From Vespa crabro (Eukaryota; Arthropoda; Insecta; Hymenoptera; Vespidae), in NCBI RefSeq assembly GCF_910589235.1, contig NC_060963.1, positions 5,364,501 to 5,428,500 of the forward strand: DNA of 64,000 bases, written 5' to 3'. Made by a program: the position numbers and the translations under genes. Below the pieces are notes generated by a model, which worked only from the letters and a program-made list of their open reading frames with translations, was not told where the DNA came from and searched no databases. This document shows, in pieces, positions 23,101 through 38,100 of this stretch; the first letter of the stretch is position 1; each line of letters starts with the position of its first letter.

Positions 23101-26100
23101 GACTGGAAAGACTTGTCTACTACAACGTGCTGCGCTTTTAAAATCTATGTTAAATTTTCTTAAAAAAGCAATTCAAGATCCAGCTTTCTCTGATAGTATT
23201 CGACATGTTATGGAAGGGACGTTGCCGTCATCTCTAAGACATATTATAAGCAATTCCGAATATTATGGTCCTTCTTTATTTTTACTTGCTACCGATGTTG
23301 TAACAGTATACGTTTTCCAAGAACCATCATTACTCTCATCACTACAGGATAATGGGTTAACAGACGTTGTATTGCATGCTCTTCTTATTAAAGAAGTAAG
23401 TGCATCTTGTATTTATAGCTTATATTGTGATTACGATCGATCTAGTTGAATGAAAGATTTCATTACTAGTTTTAAGTACTTTGTATTTATGTAATGAAAT
23501 TATCTACCAAAATTTATAGATACAAATGTAAAATGATTTTTTATATTTAGGTACCTGCAACTAGAGAAGTTCTAGGATCATTACCCAATGTATTCAGTGC
23601 ACTTTGTTTGAATCAACGTGGTCTTGAATCATTTGTGAAACGTCGTCCTTTCGAACGATTGTTCAAAGTGCTTCTGTCACCAGTTTATTTATCAGCTATG
23701 CGAAGACGTAAAAGCGCCGATCCACTTGGTGACACAGCTTCTAATCTGGGCAATGCTATGGACGAATTGATGAGACATCAGCCAAGCTTAAAAGTTGATG
23801 CTATTTCTGCAATTATTAAGGTACATTATTACTATTATAATTATAATAGAGATATATAAGTGATGATATATTTATATAATTTAAAAAAATAATATTTTAT
23901 TAATATAAAATATTTGATATATATAGTTGCTTGAAGAACTTTGCGTACTTGGTTGCGATCCACGATATATATGTTGGCGCGGTGTTAGTAAATCAGATAA
24001 TTCTCCATCAAATTCTGGATGTGGAAATCGTCAATCTTCGGGTCAATCAGTTGGCGTTGGCGTTGGAGATTCAGCAGGTGGTAGTGGTGGAGGCGGAGGA
24101 AGTAGTAGCGACGAAGAGGAAGAAGATGAAGAAGAAGCTAGCACTAGTTCTCATCCCCAACGTGAAGAACAACCATCTCCATCTCCTGCACAACCTGGGC
24201 CACCACCTCAACCTAGAGAAAAAACACCTATTGCCTTGGTTGATTACATTCAGAATGTTATGAAGTTCGTCGATGCTATATTGAGTAACAATTCGACGGA
24301 TGATCATTGTAGAGAATTTGTTGCGCAAAAGGGACTTGTACCGCTCCTTTCCATTTTAGGATTACCAAATTTACCAGTAGATTATCCTGTTGCTCAAGCA
24401 GCTCAGGCTGTAGCTTCAGTGTGTAAAAGTATTTTGGTAGGTTGATATTTAATGAAATAAATTGAAATTTTAGAAATTAGAAATTAGTAAAAATTAAGAT
24501 CAAGTATTATAGTTGTCATTTTTATTTATAGAACTTAGCACATGAACCTTTGGTTCTTAAAACGGGATTGTCACAATTAAATGAGGTTCTAAACTTGCTA
24601 AAGCCTCTTTGCAGTAACATGCAATCGCCTGCGGGTTCTGTTTTACTACACGAATTGGCTTCAGCTCCAAATCTTGAGACAGCTTTCACAAGTGATACAG
24701 CAACGCCATTATTACACGCTATGAATGCAGCTCATGGATATATTGTAATGTTTGTCCATGTTTGTCGAACAAGTCAAAGCGAAATTCGAAACTTATCTAT
24801 GAATCATTGGGGATCTGACTTAGGTTTAACAGTTTTAAAAGGATTATCTAAGTTATACATGTCTCTTGTTTGGGAAAGTACTTTATTACTTGCGCTATGT
24901 AGCGAAGATATCATTCCAGCTGGTTGTGACTTTGGAAAAGAAGATATGGACAAATTAATACCGCCCGAATTAAGAGTAAGTTACAGTATACTTCTTATTA
25001 TTTTACTTTTATGTATTAACAAATTTTAGACACTAATGTAAGTTTTCTTAGACGGATTGTGAAAGTTCTACATGGTCTGGTGCTGCTTCTTCTACCGATA
25101 TAGGTAGTAATGGAATGACAACTGCCATGGAAGCACTCAGCACTGATCCTCCACCTATACCCATGGAGGTAATTATAAATTGATGAATGTAGAGCATAGA
25201 AAAAAAATGAATCATAATATTAAAATATTTACCAAATTCTTAGGTCGATGATAAGCCAAGTACAAGTGCTGGAAGGACTTCACCTAATTCTCACCAACTT
25301 AAATATATTAAGCCTTTATTAGGTGCATCATCGAGATTAGGTAGAGCACTTGCAGAATTATTTGGTCTACTTGTTAAGGTATAGTTAAATTTACCTTTTA
25401 TAAATATTATATACATAGTATATTTAATAATATTGCATTATACAAATTTTGTTACTACTATTAAAAACTATATGATAGCATACATATAATCATTGGCGGA
25501 TTTTGTCTTCAAGGGACCGACGTTACAAATCTTTTGAGTCTCATTAAAATAAATTAATTATACATAATATTTATTCTCTCGCTTTAATGCAAATAATGAA
25601 GTGAGAAATTCATTGCCTAAATTAGATTATAATCGCAAATATAGAAATAAAAATTATATGACGGTCATCAAATATTAAATTAAATTTATTATATAATATA
25701 AATTTATATTATTGTTTAGGGGCTTTTGCCTTATAGAGCCCAATGCGACCGCTTCTATAGCTTGTAAGTAAATCCGCCATTGCATATAATGTATATTAAT
25801 GCATACTATAATTGTTCTACTATATATAATATACGTAGAATAATATTGTCCAATATACATTTTGGTGCCTAAAAAGTAAAACCTATTCTTAGATATATTT
25901 GGGGCACTGGTAGCAAAAATGGCAATTTTTTTTATTCTATTAGCTATAATTTTGGAGATAAGCATAACAGCCTTATATGCTAATTCAACAGGTTTTCCAT
26001 AAAAACTTAAAATTTTTAATTGTATAATCTTTAAAAAATAAATGGATCATATTAGATTCTAGAATTAAACTTACACTCACAATGTTCCATTTTCACCGTA

Positions 26101-29100
26101 AAAAATCATAATTAAAAATATATACTTTATTATTAAATTATGATTTTTCTATACGAATGTTTCGAAAATTAAAGCTGATACGATGAAACCGATGCTATTT
26201 TTGGAATTAGTGCATCAAGTATACTTAGGAATAAGTTTAACTTCCAAAGCAACAGATAAAAACTTTTTTTAGTTGGGCTGTATAATTTAATTTATAAATA
26301 TATATTATAATTATATAAATATATACTACAATAAACTTCTTTTTAAAGCTTTGCATGGGTTCACCTATAAGGCAAAGAAGAGGACAACAAATGCCTTTAA
26401 CTCCTGCTCTTCCTTCCCAAGCAGCAAGAAGCGTAGCGACTGCTTTGAATCGTTTATTAACGCGTGGTCTATCTTGGGAAATTTTACCTCCATCGCCAAT
26501 TCCTAAATTCCAATTGACTTTCTTAATATGTTCTGTGGGATTTACTTCTCCGATGCTTTTTGATGAAAAAAGGCATCCATATCATTTGATGCTTCAAAAG
26601 TTTGTTCTTTTGGGTGGACAAAATGCGTTTTTCTTGTAAGTATTATCAGGATACATAGATCCTTCTATTGGCACAATATATATATATGAATATATTTAAG
26701 ACATTTAATGGTATAATTTTTACTTTACTTTATATTTATTTTATTTTATAATTACAGAACTTTCCAATGGGCATTGTCAGGAGGGGGACAGTTTCCATTA
26801 TCTGAAGGTTTAGAACATCCAAATTTACCTGATGGAACTGGAGAGTTTCTAGATGCTTGGCTTATGCTCCTTGAGAAAATGGTGAACCCTAAAGCAATTT
26901 TAGATTCCCCGCATGTAGTATCATCTAAATGTACAGGAATGTATGATAGGTATGAGGTATTTGATCCGATAAAATACCTCACAGATATCCATAAGGTAAT
27001 ATTACGAAAGTTATTATTTACAAGTGCATATGTATTTCTTATACTTTTATCGTGTAACGTCTGATTTATTATAGAAAGCTTTTAAAGCGGTGATGCTTAT
27101 GTGGGGTAAAAAACCATTAAAAAATTATGGAGCTCGTATGACAGAATCTATATTATCGATCTTGCGGCATATATTACGCGGTGAAAAAATAATTAAGGTA
27201 AATAATGTACAATATTTAAGATCTTTTCGATGATTACTGTATTTCAAATATAAAATGAATTATCTCAATTTTTTAATAAAATCCACAGGAACGCTCTGAA
27301 AGAGAGAAAAATAATGAAGGTGTTTCGGCTAGTGGTAGTGGTAGTACTAGTTCCGTTGGTAGAAGTGGAGCAATATCAGATAGACGAGATGAACCAGAAG
27401 CAGATGTAAACTTGGAACATTTGAGGCAATTGATGGACATGGGTTTTAGTAGAGCCCATTGCATTGAAGCTCTTTTACATACGATGACCGTTGAGCAAGC
27501 AACCGAATATCTTTTGGCAAATCCTGCTACATTACGAAGACCAGTAAGATATAGCGTAACTTATTCATTATATATTAATTATGCGTACAGAGTTTTAAAA
27601 ACAAAATAAAAATTATTCGATTATTACAAATCTTAAAAGAGTGACCATTGTATATGTTTGTACTTAGGATGCTCCATCGGGTGATCCAAATCGTGTTGTT
27701 ACTATGGAATTAGAATTAACCGAAGACGAAGACATAACGCAGGTTCTTGCTATGGCATTTGCTGATACCGATGCATTAAAAGCACCAGGACCAGAAGAAC
27801 CTGATAGAGAGACAACATTAACAGAGAGCATAGATGAATTCACTCGTAATGCGTTAGCACAATGTCTTAATCTTTTGGATCTTATGCCAGATACAGTATA
27901 TAGAATTTGCGATTTATTAGTAACTATCACAAAAAGAAATGGGGATGAATGGCGAGATAATATGTTACGGCAATTAATACGAGAGGTAATTTATTTATTA
28001 ATGTTATAATTCGTAAAACAATAATAAAGAATATTTATTTCTTTGCGAATTAAACTTCTAAATAATATTACAATAATTCAACAGATCGGTGACTTAGTCG
28101 ATTATTTGATCGATATTACTAAAAGTCAAGATGAAAATGCTGGAACACGATTAGTAGAATGCGAAGAGGCAAATAAAGTATCAAGACGTATCTACCTCTA
28201 TACTTTATTTTTTGAGGTTGGTATACAGAAATATCGATTTACTTAACTTTATTCTATTTACCTTTATGTTTTTACTCTATATTTATATTATTATAGGGTA
28301 CCTTTCAAGAAATGCGAGTACCTTGTGCCCGTATTGTCGAGGAGTGCGTTATGTTAGACAAACTTGTGAAATTACTTGTTATGAGTGAGGGACCGCTTAC
28401 TGCTAATAAGAATAAGATCGTAAAAGAAAGTAAGGATGGAACAGTCTGTGTGAAGACTCCTAAATGGCTTGCACCTTTATTATTACTTATAGACCGTTTA
28501 GAGAAGGTTGGAACTCTTACAAAAAGAAAACAATTAATGCATAAAGTAAGTAGACGATACAATGAGAAGTAATTAATACAAAGAAATATTTCTAATTGGA
28601 TGCTTCACTAGGTCACAAATTGCATGTGGAAATGGTTCGATTTAAGTACTGGAAAATGGACTCTTTATTCACCAATGAATAATAGAATTATTAATGAGGC
28701 ATACTGGGCTGGTGAGCCTAATGTGCGTATAACATGTAGCAGACGTCGTTACTTAATAACATTTTCATGTATGACTCAAGTAAACGAGGAAAGTGACAAT
28801 AGGAGACCAATTACGATGGGTTTTAACTTCAACAGTGGTACAAACGAAGATGGTGGTTCTGGTTCGGATTCTAATATGGATACCGACGATAGTCCAGTCG
28901 AGGAAAAACGAAACGCTGTTGTACAAGGTTTAGATCCTAGTATAGCACCAAGTATTGTACGGTAAATTTAATCTTCTTGTTTTAATTAATAATATTATTA
29001 ATAAAATAGGGATATCGCAATATATTTATTCATTTACTATTTATATTTTTAGTGCTTGTGTAAAATTATTAGCCATCCCAGTTGATCGCGATACACTCCA

Positions 29101-32100
29101 TGCCTTGATGAAAGTATGTTTGCGTTTAACGAGGGATTATAAAAATGCAGAAGTATTTGCACGTGAGGGTGGTGTAAAATTGCTTTTAGAAATGACTCAG
29201 TCCAGTACTTTTATCGGATGTATTAATCTAAGTACACTCCTCATAAGACATACATTAGAAGAGCCACGTATTCTACGTCTTGCTATGGAAAAGGTATCAC
29301 TTTTATAATTTCCGCATCAATTATAAGCGTTTAAAGTGATATTGGATATTACAAAAAACACATTGAAGAATATGAAATTAATACATTCTGATCTTATTAT
29401 TTCTAATTAGGTCATACGCACGCGCACACAAAGTAATATTCCTCCTGCGTACAAAGAAATTTTGTTTATGACTCGACAAATCAGCAGTGCAGTATGCCGC
29501 AATCCTGAAGTTTACAGAGAAGTTTGTGAAAATATTCTTAGGGTTGATATTAACGTACTAAAAAGTGAGTATCTGATTTTTGTAATTGGAAAGATTCAAG
29601 ATGATAAGTAATTCTATTTAAAAATTTAAATTATATATAAAAATTTAATTTGTGTATATACGTATATATTATTGTAGGGGATGATATTGATAGCAGATTA
29701 GTCGTCAAAGCCTTACCTCCTACTCATTCTCCAGCCTTACCAATGGTAGAAGAAGTTTCTATCGGCGTTGTTCGAGATCTGTTAAATGCATTAATAAAAC
29801 CGGTACCTATACTACCTGATGATGGATCTGTAACACCGACCGGAAGTCCAGAAAAAAAGACAACACATTCAACCTCTGCAACTGGCAATGCATCTTCCTC
29901 ATCTTCAAGACGCGACGTACTTAGAAGTAATGCAATGTCTACGAATGATCCTTTAGATGATGATGACCAAGTATCTCAAATTATTCCTCTTAAAATATAT
30001 ACGGATGTAAGCAGTAATGGTAAAGCAGAATCGGAAGAAGCGAAAAAGCCATTATTGGCAAAGTCTGCAATATTAAAGACATTAGCCGATGCAGTTCGGT
30101 CCTATGGTGCAATTGTTAGTCTTATTACTGAACACACATATAGAGCAGGCCAGAGTGAATTAGTGACAGAAGATACCACAGCTCTTGCATTTCTGCTTGA
30201 TAAACTTTTACCGATGTTACCAGAAAACTCCAGTGATCGTCAATGTAATAATATGGCACGTACGTTAATAGCTGCTATAGCATCGTGTAATCATTCACCG
30301 GATGTGCAGACGACATTAGTAACCGAAGTCAAAGCGGCATTGACACGAACATTGGCACTTCCAGAGAGTGCAGAAAAACATGCACAATTGCAGTTATTAA
30401 TTGGTTTAATTTCTACTATGATCGATAGTTGTCCACTTACATCACACGCACAGCTAAGAGCATCGTTGAAAATTCATCAATATAATAATGTTAATTATAT
30501 TGTTAGAATTATGCTTAAAAAGGGTATCATAACTGACTTAGCTAAAATTCCGCATAGTCTTGATCTTTCGAGTCCACATATGGCTGGGACTATAAATGCT
30601 GCTTTAAAACCTCTTGAAACATTATCTCGTATTATTAATCAACCAATGCCTGGAGGTATTAATAAATTCACGAAGCCAAAAAATAGAACCGTTCATGAAG
30701 AACCTATAGGAGAACAAACTGGTACTACAACTTCGGAAACTACTCATGCTGTCGGCGAGGAAACTATTGAGGATGCAGAAAACACCGAGCATGACATTTC
30801 GGTGACAGCAGAAAGTTTAGAACCGACATCCGAGAGTCACGTACACGAAGTGGGAGATGAAGCTGCCTTAGAAGATATCATGGATCAACTTCTTGAAAGG
30901 TAATAATATATAAATAATTAATTTTTAAATTAAACTACAAGAAATTTTTTAATTCTATTAAATTTCATTAAAATATATGAATTGCTGAAAATGTTGATGT
31001 CCTTTATCTTTATTTTTAATATTTTATGTTCTTTATCTTTAATTTTATATAGAAACATAATTTTTAAATTATATAAATTATTTTTAAATCATATAAATTA
31101 TTTTTAAATAATTTAAATTATTTATTTTATGAATGACTAAGAAATCAGATATGAACTCAATAGTTGTGCAATGCTTATAATCAAGCAGTGTGTTATTTTC
31201 CAGAGATGGTTCTACTGTGGCAGAAGAACAATCGTCTCGGTCACATCGACCAATGGATATTGATGATGAAAGTCTAGCGATGCGTGATCCAGAAGGAGAC
31301 TTCGATCCAACACGTGACACCACCGTAAGAGTAACATCGCTTTTCTTTTTTCCCTTCTATTATTCTATTTTTTGTATTTTTTTTAATAATTTAATTTTAT
31401 TTTTATAGGAAGATCTAATGAGCTCTGATTCGGATTCTGATAGTAATCAATCAGATGATAATGAAGACGAAGTTCAAGATGACGAAGACGAAGAGGAAGA
31501 AGAGGAAGATGAAGGTAAGAGTAGAAATATCTCATTATTCCATATGTAATTATCCATAGTCTCAAAATATAACTAACCATTTGTATAAGAGGTTTTAGTG
31601 TAGTTTAATAATTTTATCTGTAACAAACATGTAGATTATAACAGAAATGTACATAGATAACAATTTATCTATTCAGGCGAAGAGAATGAAGAAGAGGAAG
31701 AGGAAGAAGAAGAAGGTTCGTCAAACTATGAGGAAGATGGAATAGAATTTTATGAGGATGTTGGAGAAGCTAGTGGTGTCTTTCGTATGTTTCCATCTGC
31801 AGAACGTGATGGTGGCAATGTTGTTATGATACAGCATAATATTGATAATCAAGACAATGTAAATACAGTGTCTTCTACACCTATTTCAACTCGACCTGGT
31901 CTATCGTGGAATACAAGTTTCCCTCTACCACTTGGTTTATTTGAAGAACCACCTTCTTTCTCTGAAGGAAATGGTAAGTACAAATGATTTCAAGTATAAA
32001 TTATACCGAATTTTTAATCTGCGAACTTTTGCGTTTGTTAAAAGTAATGTAATATTTGCCTATATATACTTGTCTCATCACAAGAAGATATTTATTCTGA

Positions 32101-35100
32101 TTTTAGGTATTAGTTCACATCCTATATTAATAGCTCAAGGTAGTTTTGATAGCGGAAACCCAAGAGCTCAACGAGTACTTCGTCATCGACGATATCAATA
32201 TTTACAATTATCCAATTCTCGTAATCCAAATCCACCTGTAATATTACAAAGGTACGTACTTTAGTAGCCTTCACTATTGTTTAATAATTTGTTTTTTTTT
32301 ATTTAATTTTTTCTTTTCTTTTCTTTTTTTTTGTCTTTTATTTACACAGACTCTTAGGTCCAACTGCACAGAGTCTTCCCTTATCAGCTAGTCAAGTTTT
32401 AGCTTCTAGCTTTAGGGACACACGTGTTGTTGTAATGGACAATGGTCTTGGAATATTTACAAATCAAGAAGAAGAACAAATTGATTTTGTAGTAAGTAAA
32501 TAAAATTTATAATAGTATTTTATTAAATGTACTTGAAAATTATAATTTTATTATTAATGACAACAAATTTATAGGATCAATCAGGTTACTTATTTGGACC
32601 AAGTTTAGCTGCAACATTAAATAACATTCCAACTGCATTACACTGGTGGATCGAAGAAAGCAAACTATTAGATGGAGATTCACAGCCTGATTGTTGTGTT
32701 GGTGAGAATTATTAAAATATGGAAATATATCAATCATGTTTTTATATAAATTTGTAATATACATTCTATAATATTTCATTTCTAAAAAAGGTGTTGTGCA
32801 TAAAATGATACCTAGTCTTGAGAAACATAGAAATGCTGAATTAGCTGAAAGAAAAGAAAAACGTAAGAAACAGCATGGTTCAGAAAGGGAAAATGAGAGA
32901 GACGGAAAAGAAGAAAAAGACAGTACAAAAAATGTTGAATGTAAGTGCAAATGGAATAGATTAATATGAATAAAATTCTTTATGCAAGATATAATGTTAA
33001 TAAATATGTCTGATCTTTAGCGGGCCCATCAACAACAATTTCAATAGAAGAAGAAAGAAACTTGGCATTATCTCAAAGAGATGACACGATAGTTATTACA
33101 GCTCCGGAACCTCATGCTGAACCTATAAGACAAGAATGCATACCTGATGAAGATATCATTGGTAAGTGTAAAAGCATATTGCATATTATACATAGAATAA
33201 TGTCGTTTGTATTTTATATTTTACATTAAGTATTTTTATCATTTAATAAATGTTGATTATTATTATTTACTTAGATGTTACTGGAGAAATGGAAGTAACA
33301 GTTCAGGATGACGAAGAAAGACCACGTCCTCCTCCACCACCAGAAGAACAATCTACAAATACTAGACAACCCCGGATTGATTGGACTCCTAGATTAGAGC
33401 TCGCTGAAAGTATCGTTGATTCCGTACTTGCTCCTTGTGCTTCTGAAGTTTCGAGGCTAAGTAAATATATAATGTTCATTGTTAGTTCGTAATATAGAAT
33501 CTTTATAATTAACAATTTTGCCTGAGAATTTCATTTATATATTATTTTATGAAATAGGACAATCGGAGCATACTACCGAAACATCAAATGAAATGCCAGA
33601 TTGTACATCTACACCAATTTTAGTAGATTTTAGTCAAGAGGTAAATGAAGATCTTTCAAGAGAGAGTAGTGATTCAGCTGATTGGATAAGACGTCTATTA
33701 ACTGATGATAGTCAATCTGGTGTGGAGCGAAAGTAAGTAGAATTAATTATCGTAATTTTATTATACTTTTTACGTATATAATAATAATAATAATGCGTAC
33801 TTTTTTTAATTTCTTTAGTGCAAATATCGTCGGTCAAGATCCAACGTCTTCGACATCTGAAAACACACATCCAGAAACATCGAGCCAACAACAGCAATCA
33901 CAACAGCCATCTCAAGAACAGCAGTTGCCAGATGGTGTGGATCCATCCTTCTTAGCTGCCTTACCAGAGGACATGCGTGATGAAGTCATAGCGGAACAAC
34001 TAAGGTATGTTAAAATTGATGATTTGTAAATTATATGAATATTATATGAAAATTGAATATAAATAGTATTATAAAGCAGCAATATATTTCTAATATAAAT
34101 AGCATATTTAATTTTAATATTTAATATTTAATTTTAATAAAAATCAAATATAATTTATTATTATACAGACTTCAGCGTATAAGACAACGAGCTCAAGCTA
34201 CAGCAGCCGAAGAACTTGCAGGGCCGGTTGAAGTAAATCCAGAATTTTTGGCCGCTTTACCACCAGCTATTCAAGAAGAAGTTCTTGCCCAGCAAAGATT
34301 GGAACAGCAAAGACACGCAGCTGCTTCTGCAAATCCGGAAGATCCGGTCGATGCTGCGGCATTCTTTCAAAATTTACAACCTTCCTTACGACAAGCTGTT
34401 AGTAAATTTTTTAACATTCAGTTAATTCTTTCTTAAATATTGAATTTATTACTACAATTGTTCTCCAATTTCTTTATTCTCTCATAGATTCTTACGGATA
34501 TGGAAGAATCGCAAATATCTGTCCTACCTCCAGATTTAGCTCAAGAAGCTCAAAATTTGCGCAGAGAATGGGAAGCTCGTAACCGGCATATGATGCAGGA
34601 AAGATTCCTTAGTCATGTTAGTCAAAGCAATACAGCGTTATCGAGTATATTGAGAAGTTCGGGTGGAGGTAATTATTATTCACTTAATGATTAAAATTGA
34701 TCTATTTAAAATCCAAAGAAATAAAATTTAATTTATATGATTGCATTAAAGAAATTAAATTAAATAAAATGTATCTTTAATAGGCAGAGGGGGCGGTACA
34801 CGATATGCTATCCATGCAGTTCCACAGAGAGCTCAGTGGGGATCTTGGAATCCTCGCGGAGATACTGCTATAGCACATCAAGGAGCAGGTTTACGTTTGA
34901 GAGGAAGACAATTACTTGATCACGAATCGATGGCATGTTTGTTGGTTTTACTATTTGTCGATGAACCTAAAATTAATACTTTAAGACTTCACAGAGTGAT
35001 CAGAAATCTTTGTTATCATGGCAGTACAAGAGAATGGGTAGTTAAAGCCTTACTTAGTATCATGGAGAGAAGTAATGATGAAACTAGAGATATAATTACA

Positions 35101-38100
35101 GATTTTAGTGGAAAATTTAAAAGAAAAAGTTTGCTCCCTACCGCTTCAGATTATTGGTAAAGAAATTGTTTCTTTTTCTTTTCTTTCTCTTTTTTTTTTT
35201 TTTTTAAATTCTTTTTAATTAATTTTTTTTTAATATATATATAGCATACACATGTTCTACAAAAGTAAATAAATAGATTGAGAATGCTATTATTCTATTA
35301 TTTTCAGGTATCCTAAAATTTTTGAGCAGAGAAATAATACACAATCGTGGCTAAATATTAGCATGGATGCAGCATTAGGATGTAGGGCAAATGTATTTCA
35401 TATTATCAGACATGGTGGTAAAAAATCAGAAAGACAAGGTAGCATAATAGCTATTCATCCACAAGCTGCACCAACAGTTTGTAGGTTGGTATATCAAAAT
35501 TTCCTTTGTATCTTGATAAAAAAAAACATGTTCCTTTTTAACGTTATTTTAATTCTATAGGCACACATTAGAACTCCTGATCTCCTTAGCAAAAAGTTTT
35601 CCGGGATATTTTGTGCCAATCAAATCTAAAGAATCAGAAGATAAAGATAATAATAAGGAAAAAGATATAGGCAATAACAAGGATGAAACTATTTCAAAAT
35701 CAAAGTCTGCATCAAAACCAGGCAAAAGCGATATTCCAGATTTTTGGGATATGTTACTAAAACTCGACTCTTGTGCTTCGAAGAAAGGAAAGTCTGTTGC
35801 AAGAACTCATTCAAATTCAAATTTGGGAATGGATTCAGAGCATACAATGACAACTTTTGAAGCATCTCCATTTGGTCAATTAATTTCAATGTTAAATTGG
35901 TCAGTTATTAAACGAAGCAGTCAATTAACTGATAAACTATTACGGCTGCTTTCTCTGATCTCGATCGGATTGACAGAAGTAAATCTATATCGTCGACAAG
36001 AAGGTAATAAAAATAAAAAAACAGAATTGAGTAAAGAACAAAGTGTTGCTGCGCCAGAAGGACATTTGAGATTAGCCGTACAAGTATTGACCAGTAAAAG
36101 TTGTTCCGAAGAAGGCTTAGAAGATGCAACGGCATTGTTGCTTAACTTATCACACTGCCCAGATCCAACTAGACAATTGGTATAGTATTACTAAAGTATT
36201 ATATATGATATATGATTTTTTTACAATTTGCCATTGAATATATTTAAAAATATGGAGTATTATATTTATTATTTATAAGAGATTAATTGTTTTTCTAATT
36301 TTTCTTTTTATTTATCATTCTTTCGGATAGATACTGAATTTACTCTTAGAAGGAGCGATGGAATTGGCAAATATGGTCTGTGAACACATCAGCGATTTAA
36401 TGATAGAACTTAAAGTTTTGAATCGTGAATTGAGCAGAAGGAATTCTATCGAAGAACAACCATCAACTAGTTCTGGGGGAGGTGGACGTGGAATTCTTTT
36501 GGATAGGTAAGAAATTTCATTTTCATAATTGGTACATTGTTAGTTTTTGTTTTTTATACCATTGAAGATTAAAATCTATAATATTTGTTTAAAGATTTAC
36601 CAATGAAAGCGTAGTTGTAACGGCACCAAGTAAAGTCAAAGCCGGAAGTGATCTCCAATTACCATCAATGGCTGCTCTTGTCAGTAAGACCTCTAGTCAG
36701 GCATTCTTTTTAAGAATACTTAAAGTTATTGTACAGATAAGGGAAGCTGTGCGTTTAGCAAGTACAAAGAAAGCAGGTATAAATTTAAAATATATTTATA
36801 ACATTATTACAATTTATAATTAAAATTTTATCTTGCTTTAAACAAAGTATATCTTTATTCTTTTATCTTCTATATATAGCAAACCAAGCACCTGCTCCTA
36901 CTGCAGATACGGCAACATCGAGTCAAATCTCAGGAACAGGTGATATATTGTATTTACTGTTATTATTTACTTATATATAATTGTTATTATTTAGTATTAT
37001 TAGATCATACTTCATTATGCCATGTTTCAGCCGATGATACTTCTTGTGCAGATGTTCCTATGGACACGGTGCAAAGTAGTGCTGCTAATTCGGAAAATAC
37101 AAAGACGATTTGTCCACGTACTGGTAAGTTAGATAAAAATGGAATACATATACGCGCGGTAACAAATGAAAATAATGTACTTTTTTTTTTATCATAGATG
37201 ATGAAAAATCACCACTTCCACACTTAAGTGAAAGTTTAGTATTGGATCATTTATGGGAAACACTTAGTGCTTGTTTGTTAGAATTGGAATATACTCCAGA
37301 CCATCATGCCGTCCTTGTTTTACAGGTAAGGCAATTATATTATTGAAGATATTAAAATAAGCTGTTAAGTTTTGCTAAGTTTGACCTTTTTAAAAATATC
37401 GTAAGTATCATTAAAAAAAAAAAAAAATCTTTTCATATCTTATTTATAGCCTGCCGTGGAAGCGTTTTTCTTAGTCCACTCATCGTCTACTACATCTCGT
37501 GAACGACATCGCAATACTAATACGGAAAATCGTGAGGTCGTGCCAGATTTAGCGCCAGTTTCACCAATATATTCCGATAATGAAGGTACTTCTCAAACAG
37601 AAGCTGGTACTAATACTTCCTGGGATACAACTATTTCAGCGCAAAAAACTCTACCCCCGGATCAATTAAAATTCTTGAAATTTGCTGGTATAGTTTTTAT
37701 TTATATTCATATATTTGTATTCGAGATTACGTATAAAAACTTTGTTGTCTCGTATTTGTTTCTTTTATTATCTTACATATTGTATTATTTTAGAAACGCA
37801 CAGAACGGTACTGAATCAAATTCTACGACAAACAACCACCCATTTAGCCGATGGTCCATTCTCGGTCTTGGTTGATCATACACGAGTATTAGATTTTGAT
37901 GTAAAGCGTAGATATTTCAGAACAGAATTGGAACGAATGGACGAAGGTATCCGTAGAGAAGAATTGGCAGTTCATGTGCGTAGAAGTCATGTTTTCGAAG
38001 ATTCATTTAGGGAACTCCATAGAAGAAATGCAGATGAATGGAAGAATCGCTTTTACATTGTTTTTGAAGGTAAATTAATGGAGTAAATTATTATTATTTA

